This document shows positions 18,169 to 28,500 of a DNA stretch of 64,000 nt, one piece after another. Position numbers and translations under genes: made by a program. How positions within the stretch are numbered: the stretch's first letter is position 1; every line of letters begins with the position of its first letter. Origin of the DNA: Virgibacillus sp. NKC19-16 (lineage in GTDB: Bacteria; Bacillota; Bacilli; Bacillales; Amphibacillaceae); assembly GCF_021560035.1 (NCBI RefSeq), contig NZ_CP074373.1:1298001-1362000 (forward strand), read 5' to 3'. The notes below the pieces were generated by a model that ran no database searches, was not told the origin of the DNA, and worked only from the letters and a program-made list of their open reading frames with translations.

Positions 18169-19989
18169 TTATTCATAGCTTTTTTCCAATTCATCAACAA
18201 GTGAGCCAATGTAGGCGACAGCTTCTTTAATGGCGTCAGGTTTTGACATATCTACACCTGCTTGTTTGATAAGGTCAAGCGGTTTTTTAGTACCACCAGC
18301 TTTGAGTACATTGAGCCAGCGATCGACTGCTGGTTGCCCTTCTGATTGTATCTTCTTAGCAACTGCAGTAGAAACGGTCAAACCTGCTGAATACGTATAT
18401 GGATATAGTCCCATATAATAGTGCGGCTGACGCATCCATGTAAGGCCTGCACCTTCATCAAATGTTACCGTGTCACCCCAGAAATTTTCCAGCGCCTCAC
18501 GTTTTTGTTGTGATAATACAGTTGCTGTTAGCGGGGTATCTGCTTCTGCTAATTCATATACACGACGTTGGAATTCGCCCTCTAGTAAATGGGTAACGAA
18601 ATTATGATAATATGTGCCAAGCAATTGCGTGATTACCCAGCGCCTCATCCGTTTGTCATCGGTTTTTGCAAGTAAGTGATTAGCCAGCAGCATCTCGTTC
18701 ATCGTTGATGGTGCTTCCACGAAATAGGTGGATGGTCGTGTATTAACGAGTGATTGATTCTTGCCTGCAAGATAGAAATGTCCGGCATGCCCTAATTCAT
18801 GTGCTAGTACAAAAGCGCCACGCATTGTATCCGTCCATGTTAATAAAATATATGGATGGACACCGTATGGGCTTGCACAAAATGCGCCAGTAGATTTACC
18901 TACATTATCAGCTAAATCCACCCAACGTTCCTGGATCGCTTTCTTCATAATTTCGCCGTATTCAGGACCCATTACTTCAAGTGCTTCAAGAATAGTAGAT
19001 ATAGCCTCCTCATAAGTCGTTTCAGGATTGAACTCCGGATCCAGAGGGGCTTTCAAATCACTGAAATGCAGCTCATCCAGGCCAAGCTTTTCTTGTTTTA
19101 ATTTAGCATAGCGACGCATATGTGGTGCCAATTCTTGCTGTATAACATCCAATTGATTATGATACATACCCTTTGTAACCTCTTGCGGTTGCAGGAGCAT
19201 ATCTGTAACAGAATCATAGGAACGCAGGCGTGACATAATAACCTGTTTTTTTACCTCTGTTGCATATGTTGCAGCGAACGTATTTTTATACTGATCTAAT
19301 GTTTTGGTAAACGAATTATACGCATTACGACGCGTTGTTTTATCTGGAGCTAATTCATAGCGGTCTTCATATAATGCAGCTGACATCGGCAGTTCGGATC
19401 CATCTTCACCTGTGATCGAATCAAATTCCATGTCGGAGGACTTGCTGCGCCCGTATATCATGTATGGTGCACTATGTACTTCACTAAGTGCCGCTAATGT
19501 TTCCTCAAGCTCAGGTGTGAGTGTATAAGGTTTTCTCTCCGCAATGTCCTGAAGTGCTTTTTGATAGATTTGCAGTTTTGGTTCTTCTTTTAAAAATTGC
19601 TGAATTGTTTCATCAGAAAGACGCAATAATTCGGATTGAATAAAGGAAAGCTTTGTGTTAATAGTCGCTAGAGCTGAAGAGACCTTTGCCGAGTCGCGTT
19701 GATTGTCAGGATTTGTCCCATCAGCACTTGATTTTAAAGAGGCGTAGGTAGCTACTCTGGTAACCCTTTCCTGGAGTTGTTCTTGGGCTCTGAGTCCGTT
19801 TAGTAAGTTCGCGGCACTTGCGCCTAATTTTCCTTTAAATTGTGTTACCTCACTGACATCCTCCTGGACTTTGGCTAGTTCGAGTTCCCAAGCCTCATTG
19901 GATGTAAATAAATCGTTTAAGTTCCATTTCTGTTCTTCAGGAACCTCCGCGCGTTTCCATCTTTTTGTTGAAGTAGTTGTCAATTTCAT
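18169..19989 (-). CDS. pepF: Oligoendopeptidase F (M3 metallopeptidase)
   Basis: Cytoplasmic zinc peptidase of 606 residues that trims oligopeptides. The zinc motif HELGH (LAHELGHAGHFY) lies about two thirds along, with the downstream Glu ligand region in EAPSTMNEML, as in M3B enzymes. Length is standard. GGAGG lies four bases from the ATG. Monocistronic with its own terminator. Confidence 0.94.
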   Translation of the reverse strand: MKLTTTSTKRWKRAEVPEEQKWNLNDLFTSNEAWELELAKVQEDVSEVTQFKGKLGASAANLLNGLRAQEQLQERVTRVATYASLKSSADGTNPDNQRDSAKVSSALATINTKLSFIQSELLRLSDETIQQFLKEEPKLQIYQKALQDIAERKPYTLTPELEETLAALSEVHSAPYMIYGRSKSSDMEFDSITGEDGSELPMSAALYEDRYELAPDKTTRRNAYNSFTKTLDQYKNTFAATYATEVKKQVIMSRLRSYDSVTDMLLQPQEVTKGMYHNQLDVIQQELAPHMRRYAKLKQEKLGLDELHFSDLKAPLDPEFNPETTYEEAISTILEALEVMGPEYGEIMKKAIQERWVDLADNVGKSTGAFCASPYGVHPYILLTWTDTMRGAFVLAHELGHAGHFYLAGKNQSLVNTRPSTYFVEAPSTMNEMLLANHLLAKTDDKRMRRWVITQLLGTYYHNFVTHLLEGEFQRRVYELAEADTPLTATVLSQQKREALENFWGDTVTFDEGAGLTWMRQPHYYMGLYPYTYSAGLTVSTAVAKKIQSEGQPAVDRWLNVLKAGGTKKPLDLIKQAGVDMSKPDAIKEAVAYIGSLVDELEKSYE

Positions 19990-20073
19990 TCCCCCTCCAC
20001 GTTATTTCGGTACTCTAATTAACTATAATATAAAAACAAAAAGAATGATACAATTTTTCTGTTTTAAAAAAAG

Positions 20074-20124
20074 GAAGCATGGGATCTGCTTCCCGATAGA
20101 TCGGGGGAACCGTTCCATGCTTCT
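20074..20124 (-). terminator. Terminator of yhfH, REP-like hairpin
   Basis: Outer arms GAAGCATGG / CCATGCTTC with an inner CCCCGATC/GATCGGG fold; on the minus strand a run of seven T follows. The outer sequence resembles the small repeats at 56.6-57.8 kb. Confidence 0.65.
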
Positions 20125-20170
20125 TGATATGGAGTATAATGTTATAGTACAGTAAAAATGAAATCCTTAA

Positions 20171-20299
20171 TTACCGTGCTGGGTGATCACAATCATCACA
20201 TAAATTGATGTAGCAATCAGCTTTTTCGTGGATGTCATGGCCGCATTGTGCACATTTTTTACGAGGCAGGTTTCTAAAAAATTCAACAACGTTAATCAT
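20171..20299 (-). CDS. yhfH: YhfH-like zinc-ribbon microprotein (42 aa)
   Basis: A 42-residue protein with two cysteine pairs: KKCAQCGHD and LCDDCDH, a probable zinc ribbon. It starts MINVVEFFRNLPRK, close to the YhfH family pattern as I remember it. In B. subtilis yhfH sits next to yhfI, the gene that follows here on the other strand. AAAGGGGGA precedes the ATG. Function unknown. Confidence 0.75.
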   Translation of the reverse strand: MINVVEFFRNLPRKKCAQCGHDIHEKADCYINLCDDCDHPAR

Positions 20300-20399
20300 G
20301 GATATCCCCCTTTGACTTGTTAAATGTATTGTACTACAACAGTATTCGTTCAGTCAATAGTGTGTTACAACAAATTTTAAGCAATGGAGTGAATTTTAT

Positions 20400-21128
20400 A
20401 TGAAATTAACTGTAATCGGTTGCTGGGGTGGTTACCCCGCCCCAAATGGCGCAACATCTTCGTATTTAATTGAAAAAGATAATTTTTCTTTATTAGTTGA
20501 TGCAGGAAGTGGTGCCCTGTCCAAATTACAAACGTATAAACAGGTTTCTGATATTGATGCTGTACTCTTGTCCCATTATCATCATGATCACGTCGCGGAT
20601 ATTGGTGTATTGCAGTATGGTAAACTTGTACAATCTTACGCGTTGGGGAATGAGGAAATATTGCCGATATATGGACATGCTGAGGATACACAAGGTTTTG
20701 CTAAACTAACACATAATTACACCAAAGGAATTGCTTATGATCCAAACGCAAAACTGGAGTTGGGCCCGTTTGTTATTACATTTTTAAAAACGGATCATCC
20801 TGTTCCATGTTACGGGATGCGGGTCACCGATGGAGAGAGTACGCTTGTTTATACTGCTGATACAAGTTTTAAAGAGGAATGGATTGATTTTGCGAAGCAG
20901 GCGGATTTGCTTATTACGGACTGTAACTTTTATGCTGAGCAGGATGGTTCAAAAGCGGGACATATGACGAGCAAAGAAGGGGGGATCATTGCTGAAAAGG
21001 CAAATGTGAAAGAGTTGATGCTAAGCCATTTGCCGCAATATGGTCAAAAGTCTCAATTAGTAATTGAGGCAAAGCGGTATTATGAGGGAGTCGTTCATTT
21101 AGCGGAAGAAGGATTTATTTGGGGATAG
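20400..21128 (+). CDS. yhfI: MBL-fold metallohydrolase
   Basis: 242-residue beta-lactamase-fold hydrolase with the metal motif HYHHDHVAD near residue 60, plus TADTSF and the distal His in LSHLP. Resembles RNase Z/PhnP-type enzymes. Context matches B. subtilis yhfI. Substrate unknown. GGAGTG lies nine bases before the ATG. Confidence 0.83.
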   Translation: MKLTVIGCWGGYPAPNGATSSYLIEKDNFSLLVDAGSGALSKLQTYKQVSDIDAVLLSHYHHDHVADIGVLQYGKLVQSYALGNEEILPIYGHAEDTQGFAKLTHNYTKGIAYDPNAKLELGPFVITFLKTDHPVPCYGMRVTDGESTLVYTADTSFKEEWIDFAKQADLLITDCNFYAEQDGSKAGHMTSKEGGIIAEKANVKELMLSHLPQYGQKSQLVIEAKRYYEGVVHLAEEGFIWG

Positions 21129-21190
21129 GTTAAGTGTATTCGTTGATTGCCATTATTTTTTCCAGTAAACTAATGTTAGATTGAAAATTA

Positions 21191-21301
21191 AAGGCTGTTT
21201 TCAAAAGTTTTAGTTTTTGACACAAAAGATATAAAAGACGACGTAAGGTCTTTTATATCAACTGTGAAGATTTAAAAGCAACTATACTTACAAAAAGAGT
21301 C
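21191..21301. repeat. Short (0.11 kb) internally deleted copy of the long repeat
   Basis: Its left end (GGCTGTTTTC...TTTTTGACACAAAAGATA) matches the outer end of the long repeats at 55.9 and 63.5 kb. Its right end (ATATCAACTGTGAAGATT, then TTTAAAAGCAAC) matches their opposite end. The GC-rich middle is missing, leaving the two ends back to back around AAGACGACGTAAGGTCTT. Confidence 0.8.
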
Positions 21302-21325
21302 AAATTAAAAGAAAGGGGTTTACTA

Positions 21326-22321
21326 GTGAAATTTATAGATAATCAAGGGATTACAGATCCAATGGTTAACCTGGCACTGGAAGAATATATTTTAGAAAAT
21401 TTTGGCGAACAGGATTCTTATTTATTGTTCTATGTGAACAAGCCTTCCATTATTATCGGTAGAAATCAGAACTCCGTTGAGGAAATTAATACGGAATATG
21501 TTGATGAAAACGGGATAAAAGTTGTTCGTCGCCTGTCAGGTGGAGGAGCCGTGTATCATGATGAAATGAATTTAAATTTCAGTTTTATTACACAGGATGA
21601 TGGAAATAGCTTTCAAAATTTCCAACGGTTCACCCAGCCAATCGTTGATGCATTAAATAAAATCGGCGTACCTGCGCAATTACACGGAAGGAACGACCTA
21701 GCGGCAAACGGTCGTAAAATTTCCGGTAATGCGATGTTTTCAACGAGAGGGCGGATGTTCAGTCATGGAACATTAATGCTTGATTCGGAAATTGAAAATG
21801 TCGTTTCCGCTTTAAATGTAAATAAAGAAAAAATCGAATCAAAAGGAATCAAATCTATTCGCAGCCGTGTAGCAAATATTTCCGAATTTCTGGATGAGAA
21901 AATTACCATGGACGAATTCAAAGCGCTTATTTTGCGACATGTTTTTGATGTAGAAGATATCAAAGACGTTCCACGCCATGAGTTAACCGACAAAGATTGG
22001 GAGAATATTCATCAAATCTCCAAGAAACGTTATCAGCAATGGGATTGGAACTATGGTAAATCACCATCTTTTAATATTCAAGCATCACATAAATTTGATG
22101 CCGGTTTGGTGGACGTTCGTCTGGATGTTAAAAAAGGCGTTATCGAAAACTGCAAAATTTATGGTGACTTCTTTGGCGTTGGAAATGTAGGAGTTATCGA
22201 AGACAGCCTGACTGGTGTTCGTCATGAACGAAAAGCGATTGAAGAAGCATTAGCAGATGTCGAGGTATCACATTACCTTGGACGAATAACGAAAGAAGAT
22301 TTTATTAACTTAATCTATTAA
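21326..22321 (+). CDS. lplJ: Lipoate-protein ligase
   Basis: 331-residue ligase that attaches free lipoate to dehydrogenase E2 and GcvH proteins. Typical motifs are PSIIIGRNQN, RRLSGGGAVYHD, GRNDLAANGRKISGNA (with the catalytic Lys) and the C-terminal accessory domain. The start is GTG with GAAAGGGG seven bases upstream. The position upstream of comK matches yhfJ/lplJ of B. subtilis. Confidence 0.93.
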   Translation: MKFIDNQGITDPMVNLALEEYILENFGEQDSYLLFYVNKPSIIIGRNQNSVEEINTEYVDENGIKVVRRLSGGGAVYHDEMNLNFSFITQDDGNSFQNFQRFTQPIVDALNKIGVPAQLHGRNDLAANGRKISGNAMFSTRGRMFSHGTLMLDSEIENVVSALNVNKEKIESKGIKSIRSRVANISEFLDEKITMDEFKALILRHVFDVEDIKDVPRHELTDKDWENIHQISKKRYQQWDWNYGKSPSFNIQASHKFDAGLVDVRLDVKKGVIENCKIYGDFFGVGNVGVIEDSLTGVRHERKAIEEALADVEVSHYLGRITKEDFINLIY

Positions 22322-22328
22322 TTGAAAG

Positions 22329-22360
22329 GCAGCTCATGGCAGAATGAGCTGCTATTTTTT
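22329..22360 (+). terminator. Terminator of lplJ
   Basis: GCAGCTCAT / ATGAGCTGC hairpin followed by a run of T. Confidence 0.85.
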
Positions 22361-22503
22361 TTTATCAAAATTGATTATAAAAATAACCCGAAAAATCAAC
22401 TATTTCATTAGAAATTGCTGAAAAATAAAAAGTTTTTTCATGAAATTCAATTTTTATATAGCTTTTTATGTTGAAATTTGGTAAATTAATAATTAGCCAC
22501 TTT

Positions 22504-22525
22504 CTTTTCGTTTAAAAACGAAAGG
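22504..22525 (+). promoter_or_regulatory. Hairpin covering the comK ribosome site
   Basis: CTTTTCGTTT can pair with AAACGAAAGG over ten positions (one G-U); this takes in the whole AAAGG Shine-Dalgarno at 22521-22525, nine bases before the comK ATG. The tight loop means the top pair or two would open. Upstream DNA (22360-22500) is very AT-rich with A4/T4 blocks that resemble ComK AT-boxes, but I find no pair with canonical spacing. Confidence 0.5.
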
Positions 22526-22534
22526 ATGATAAAT

Positions 22535-23056
22535 ATGTATAATGATTTTTATACTCCAACTTATGAAATTACCCCAATGACCATGGCAGTTATCGTGCAA
22601 CACGGTGACAATGGCAAGTCAGCCAGATTCATATTGGAAGAAGACTTTGAATATGTTGTCGACCATTCTCCAACTAAAATTATTGATTCAGCTTGCAAGT
22701 TCTTTGGTGCCAGCCTAAAGGGTAGACAGGATGGAACACGTGATATATGTGGATTAACACATAAAGCACCGATCTCGATTGACCCTTCCAGTGGGATGTA
22801 CTTTTTTCCTACATGCTCACCTGCAAATCCTAAATGTTCTTGGATTGCTCATTCCCATATTGACCAAATCAATAAAGCAACAAATCACCGTACAGAAATC
22901 ATTTTCAAAAATGGGAAGCAAATTATTCTCGACGTTTCTTTTGGTTCCATGCTGAATCAAGTACAGCGAACGGCGCAATATCGCTACCTACTCGATAATC
23001 GGATTAAGTTTTTGCAGAAACATAAGGCTGATATGGTAGCCGAGCCATTACCATGA
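22535..23056 (+). CDS. comK: Competence transcription factor ComK
   Basis: 173-residue master activator of competence genes, binding paired AT-rich boxes. Recognised from its N-terminus (MYNDFYTPTYEITPMTMAV), SACKFFGASLKGR, the central FPTCSPANPKCSWIAHSHI and NGKQIILDVS. The start is the second ATG, nine bases after AAAGG. Its tail overlaps the convergent yhjD by 53 bases. MecA, which targets ComK for ClpCP degradation, is encoded at the end of the window. Confidence 0.93.
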   Translation: MYNDFYTPTYEITPMTMAVIVQHGDNGKSARFILEEDFEYVVDHSPTKIIDSACKFFGASLKGRQDGTRDICGLTHKAPISIDPSSGMYFFPTCSPANPKCSWIAHSHIDQINKATNHRTEIIFKNGKQIILDVSFGSMLNQVQRTAQYRYLLDNRIKFLQKHKADMVAEPLP

Positions 23057-23393
23057 GTTCCTGTATAATCGCTTCAACTTTGTTTCGAATAACGGGATTA
23101 AAGTAGTTACGTATCTCCTCCCTGCCCCTGCAAAGGAATAGAAAAGATGAAAACGACTCATTCCTGTTTCCTGCAACGACTTTGATGTTTTTATTCTTCA
23201 TTATTTTTTGTAACTCCCTGCGTTCATTCGTAGCTTCAGATGCCATATTTTCCAATAATTCAACATAAGGTTCTTTAATTTTAAAGGCTCCTTTTTGAAC
23301 ATGTTCGATATCTTGTTTGATAACAGTTATTGCCATTGAAAGAAATAGGAATCGTGAAGCTACCCGCAGTTCTTCATCCGTAAGATAGCGCAT
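23004..23393 (-). CDS. yhjD: YhjD-like protein of unknown function
   Basis: 129-residue soluble, largely helical protein. Motifs MAITVIKQD, KGAFKIKEPYVELLE and the C-terminal NYFNPVIRNKVE resemble B. subtilis YhjD, which lies in the same comK-yhjE interval. GGAGGG precedes the ATG. It ends inside the 3' end of comK on the opposite strand, so the transcripts overlap tail to tail. No function is known. Confidence 0.7.
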   Translation of the reverse strand: MRYLTDEELRVASRFLFLSMAITVIKQDIEHVQKGAFKIKEPYVELLENMASEATNERRELQKIMKNKNIKVVAGNRNESFSSFLFLCRGREEIRNYFNPVIRNKVEAIIQELMVMARLPYQPYVSAKT

Positions 23394-23590
23394 AAGTTAA
23401 TCCCTCCATCTAAGAACGTTTGTTCCTTATGTATATTATATGATATAATGAATAAAAAATATACCCTAAATGGAAAAGAAAGTGGCTAAATATGACGTTA
23501 GACTATGCATATTAAAATGTTTACATTAAAATAAACATAATGGAACGAAATAAAAAGCGTTTGTATACATGAATGAGGAGATTTAACTAA

Positions 23591-24250
23591 ATGTACTTAA
23601 TGAACATCGATTTTTCTGATTGGAAAGGCATTCTTGAGAATGAGGGATGGGAGGAATTTATTCAGCAGTTGCTGAGTGAGTATGAAAGTCTTGGGCCATT
23701 ACCGGGAATTTTATTGCCATTTATTGAGGCACTTCTTCCTTTTCTTCCATTAATAGTGTTTGTTATTGCAAATGCCGCAGCATATGGGTTATTAGAAGGA
23801 TTTCTATTATCCTGGATTGGTGCTAGTTCAGGAGCAGTTGTTGTTTTTCTCATTATACGTAAACTTAGTAATACGCGAATAGTGAAGTCCATACGCAAAA
23901 ATAAACAAGTGAAAATCGTAACTACATGGCTGGAACGGCATGGATTCGGACCTCTTTTTCTACTCATGTGTTTTCCCTTTTCACCATCTTCAGTTATTAA
24001 TGTGGTAGCTGGATTATCAAAAATTAGCCTACAGCAATTTATCTTGGCTATACTACTTGGAAAATCAGTAATGATCTTTTCGATTGCCTATGTAGGAGCA
24101 AGTATTACGGAATTTGCCCAAAATCCGGTACGAACCATTATAGTCGGTGTTTGTATTGTATTATTTTGGATAATAGGTAAATATATCGAAAAAAGATTGG
24201 AAAAGAAAGCGATGCTAAAAGACAATCCGAACCTTGAACAAAAGGATTAA
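23591..24250 (+). CDS. yhjE: TVP38/TMEM64 (DedA-like) membrane protein
   Basis: 219-residue integral membrane protein with about five hydrophobic segments. The conserved stretch ERHGFGPLFLLMCFPFSPSS, followed by NVVAGLSKISLQQF, is the VTT-domain signature. The family is linked to lipid scrambling and membrane homeostasis. It is followed 20-60 bases later by signal peptidase, as in B. subtilis yhjE-sipV. Confidence 0.85.
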   Translation: MYLMNIDFSDWKGILENEGWEEFIQQLLSEYESLGPLPGILLPFIEALLPFLPLIVFVIANAAAYGLLEGFLLSWIGASSGAVVVFLIIRKLSNTRIVKSIRKNKQVKIVTTWLERHGFGPLFLLMCFPFSPSSVINVVAGLSKISLQQFILAILLGKSVMIFSIAYVGASITEFAQNPVRTIIVGVCIVLFWIIGKYIEKRLEKKAMLKDNPNLEQKD

Positions 24251-24309
24251 AACCCTTCAAACGGGGTATTATGATGATAGATCATATTACCCTGGAGGAA
24301 GGTTTAAAA

Positions 24310-24861
24310 ATGAAAAAATTAAATTATCGTAGAATTATCCCGGTGATTATTTTCACGTTGGTACTAGTAGTAGTCTTTCGATCCCTTTTCTTTGCAAGTT
24401 ATGAAGTAGATGGTGAATCGATGGAGCCAACATTAAATGATGGTAATTTATTAATGGTAAATACATTCATTTATGACATAACAGAAGTTGATCGATTTGA
24501 TGTCATCGTATTTCATGCAAATCAACAGGCCGATTATGTGAAGCGAGTAATTGGATTGCCTGGTGATACGGTCGAATATAAGAATGACTCCCTTTATGTG
24601 AACGGTGAGCATTGGGATGAAGCGTTTCTTGAATCATATGCCCAAGCCAGTGATTCGACACCATTTACAAATGATTTTACCTTAACAGAAATAACCGGGA
24701 AGGAAGAAGTGCCAGAAGGAAAGCTTTTTGTTATGGGAGATAATCGGCAGGATAGCTTAGACAGCAGATCCTTTGGTTTTATATCGGCAGAACAGCTTGT
24801 TGGAAAAGTTGATATTAAATACTGGCCGCTTAATCAAAATAGTTTCACGCTCGGCAAATAG
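24310..24861 (+). CDS. sipV: Type I signal peptidase
   Basis: Membrane serine protease of 183 residues that removes secretory signal peptides. One N-terminal anchor is followed by the catalytic Ser in GESMEPTL, the Lys in DYVKRVIGLPGD and the C-terminal GDNRQDSLDSR box. The start is the ATG after GGAGGAAGG, not the Met codons 39 bases upstream. I use the symbol sipV from position next to yhjE and addB; paralogue assignment is not certain. Confidence 0.9.
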   Translation: MKKLNYRRIIPVIIFTLVLVVVFRSLFFASYEVDGESMEPTLNDGNLLMVNTFIYDITEVDRFDVIVFHANQQADYVKRVIGLPGDTVEYKNDSLYVNGEHWDEAFLESYAQASDSTPFTNDFTLTEITGKEEVPEGKLFVMGDNRQDSLDSRSFGFISAEQLVGKVDIKYWPLNQNSFTLGK

Positions 24862-24911
24862 TTATGTTAGAGCTTTTATCTTTGATAGAATTAGATAGAA
24901 GCTCTATTTTT

Positions 24912-25478
24912 AAGGCTCTTTTCGTAAGTATTGTTGCTTTTAAATCTTCGCAGTTGATATAAAAGACGACAGAGTGAAAAGAATTGTGAACTGTGATACC
25001 GCTACGGAAATACATTCGGCGCGCCTTAGGGCGGCTGGTGAGCCTCCTCGTGCTGACGCACTGCGGGGTCTCACCAGCCTTTAGCTCCCGCAGGAGTCTC
25101 CATGTATTTCCTTCGCTGGTGTTGGCTTATTATATATTATTTGTGTAATAAAACGAGACTGTTTCGTGCTGTCACTAGTCCGGGTGAGTGGAGGGCAGTC
25201 GACTCCTGCGGGAACAAATGTCTTCGGTGGGACGAGCATTTACGCGCAGTCCCAGCACGTGTCCGAAGACCCCGCAGCGGTGGTTTTTCCGCGAGGCAGG
25301 TTAAGTTCGCGACGTCCTGTCGCAACACCTGCACTAGCACGTCGTGTGCGTCGAAGGCTGAGGCCGTGCCCTAAGGTCCGCGATTGCCCGGAACGATCCC
25401 GGACGGTAGTGAATATTGCACATTATGTCTTCTTGTATAACTTTTGTACCAAAAACAACTACCTTTTAGAAAACAGCT
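24912..25478. repeat. Long GC-rich interspersed repeat, copy 1
   Basis: About 570 bases between sipV and addB. Ends are imperfect inverted repeats: GGCTCTTTTCGTAAG at the left and CTTTTAGAAAACAGC at the right, with GTTGCTTTT-type inner parts. The interior is clearly richer in GC than flanking DNA. It shares the block CTGACGCACTGCGGGGTC...CTCCCGCAGGAGTC with copies 2 and 3, and AACAAATGTCTTCGGTGGGA with copy 3. Short reading frames inside look spurious. Confidence 0.88.
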
Positions 25479-25510
25479 ATTTTTTATAAAACTAGAATAA
25501 ACGGGGGATT

Positions 25511-28500
25511 ATGATGGGAATCCGATTTTTGTTGGGAAGAGCCGGTACAGGAAAAAGCGGCAGGTCCCTTGATGAAATAAAAGAAAAACTGCTGGATGAC
25601 CCACAAGGTCCCAAGCTTTTTTATATTGTTCCAGATCAAATGACATTTCAGCAGGAATATGCCCTGTTCAATGATAAGGATATAAAGGGAAGCATCCGCG
25701 GGCAAGTTGTTAGTTTCTCCAGGTTGGCATGGCGGGTACTCCAGGAAACCGGCGGCGGAACCAGGCAATTCATTAGCTCGGTCGGTATTCAAATGATGCT
25801 CAGGAAAATTATTGAGGAAAGACAGGGGGACTGGCGCGTTTTTCAAAAGGCGATGGAGAAGCAAGGATTCCTCGATCAATTGGAGAACATGATTACCGAA
25901 TTCAAACGATATGAAGTCACGCCAGACGATCTCCAAACACAAATACACCAAATAAAGCAGTATGTACATAAAGAGCCTGGTGAAGAGGCATTAGCTGCAA
26001 AGTTGGAAGATTTAGCTTACATCTATGAAAAATTGATATACGCACTTGAAGGTAATTATATTGACTCTGAAGACCAATTACAGTTACTGACAAATAAGAT
26101 TCAGGAATCAACGTTACTAGAGGATGCAGAAATATATTTTGATGGGTTTCACCGATTTACTCCGAAAGAGCTAACGGTAGTAGAAGCATTAATGAAAAAA
26201 TGCAGACGTGTAACGGTTACGCTGACAGTTGATCATCAACAAGATACAGAGGTTTCCGAACTGGATCTGTTTTATCAAACAACAGAAACCTATCATGTCC
26301 TGCAGGAAATTGCCCGTAACAACCAAATTAATATTGAAGAAACAGTTGAATTGGATCCAGCGAACGGCAGATTCAAGGACCGACCGTATCTGGCTCATTT
26401 GGAAAGTAATTTTGATGTCAGACCTGCACTAACTTTTGACGGGGAAGCACCCTTGAATATTGCCGAGGCTGTTCATCCCCGCGCGGAGGTCGAAGGAGCC
26501 GCACAGGAAATTATCCGTCTCGTTCGTGAAGAGAACTATCGATTTCAGGACATCGCTGTATTTATAAGAGAGACAGGTACATACCATGATTTGATTGATA
26601 CGATATTTAGTGATCATGATATCCCTGTGTTTATTGATGAAAAACGAACGATGCTCAATCATGCATTAATCGAATTTATTCGTTCTGCATTGGATGTTGT
26701 CGAAGGGAATTGGCGCTATGATGCTGTTTTTCGTCTGTTGAAGACCGGATTCATTCCATCGTCAAACCCCGATTTTCCATTAACGAATGATGCCATTGAT
26801 GAATTGGAAAATTACGTACTTGAATATGGTATTCGTTCCAGATCGAGCTGGACTGGCGACAAGGAGTGGGTTTTCCAGCGTTTCCGAGGCTTTGATCAGG
26901 CAGCACAAACCGATTCAGAAAAAGAAATACAACAACGAATAAACAAGTACCGATATCAAGTCGCACGAGCATTAAAACCTTTTGATGAGCAAATAAGAAA
27001 TGCTCGTACAGTGCAGGAATTATGTGAGATAACCTATACGTTATTGGAAGATCTCGATGTACCAAAGCGCTTAGAGCAGACACGCGAGATATACGATGAT
27101 CGAGGAGAAATAGAAAAAGGCAGGGAACAGGAACAAGTATGGAATGCGGTTATTCAGTTATTTGATGAAATGGTTGAAATAGCCGGCGAAGAAAGCATGA
27201 CCTTATCGACACTTCGAACAACCTTGGATGCTGGTTTTGAGACATTGAAATTTGCCCATGTTCCACCAACTATTGACCATGTGATTGTTGGTACAATTGA
27301 CCGTTCGAGAATTAGCGGAATTAAATGTGCATTTTTGCTAGGGGTCAATGATGGCGTTTGGCCAATGAAGCCGGCTGCGGATGGAATGATTAATGAGCAG
27401 GAAAGAGAATTACTGGCCGGACATGGGATGCAACTGGCTAGTAGCAGCAAGCAACAATTACTGGACGACTGGTTTTATATGTATATTGCCTTTACAGCGG
27501 CAAAAGATAGGATTTGGGTGAGCTATCCATTAAGTGATGAAGAGGGTAAATCGAAAATGCCGTCACAGCTCATTAAACGAATCGAAGACTTATTTCCAGC
27601 ATGCTGTGATCATATTTTACTACAGGATCCGGATGAATTGGCAGAAGCAGATCGTTTTATTACTACTCCGTTGAAAACAAGATCAGCGTTAACAGCTCAA
27701 TTAGCACGAATAAGAAAAGGGTACCCTGTAGGGCCAATTTGGTGGAATGTACTGAATTGGTATATGGACCATCATCCGAGGTTTGGTACAACACACACTA
27801 TTTTGCAAAGCTTATATTATCAAAATAAACCTATAAACCTATCTTCTGAAACGGTGGAAGAATTATATCCACAACAGGTAAAAGCGAGCGTGTCCAGATT
27901 GGAATCCTATTATCGCTGCTCGTATCAGCATTTTGCAAAATACAGTTTAAATCTGGATGAACGAAAAATATATAAACTGGATGCACCTGACATCGGACAG
28001 CTTTTCCATGAAGCACTGAGAACAATTACAGAGTGGATACAAGCTGATGGGAAAGAATTTGGGCAACTATCGAAGAAAGATACAGATGTATATGCGCAAA
28101 AAGCGGTAGTTAATTTGGCACCTATCCTGCAACATCAAATATTGCACAGTTCAAACCGTTATAAATATATTCAGAAGAAATTACAGGATGTTATCGCAAG
28201 GGCGGCTTTTGTGTTAAGTGAACAAGCTAGAAGGAGTAACTTCTCACCTGTTGGACTGGAACTTGGATTCGGGAAGGGCCAAACACTCCCACCACTTACC
28301 CTTGGCTTAGAAAATGGATATGAACTCATGCTCCGCGGGCGAATTGATCGTGTGGATAAAGCAGTTAATGAAGAGGATTTATTCCTTCGAATTATTGATT
28401 ATAAATCGAGTGCAAAAGGTTTGAACCTTATCGAGGTTTATTATGGACTGGCATTACAAATGCTGGCGTATCTGGATGTTGTACTCTCCAATTCCGAGCA

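Noticed and set aside
22427-22455. Possible pair of ComK AT-boxes (autoregulation)
   Set aside because: AAAA-N5-TTTC and AAAT-N5-TTTT are only three bases apart, not the 8, 18 or 31 known for ComK; in such AT-rich DNA these arise by chance.
25102-25489. Overlapping frames on both strands inside repeat copy 1
   Set aside because: They lie within the GC-rich repeat, have no ribosome sites, skewed composition rich in Arg, Ser and Cys, and are not conserved between repeat copies.
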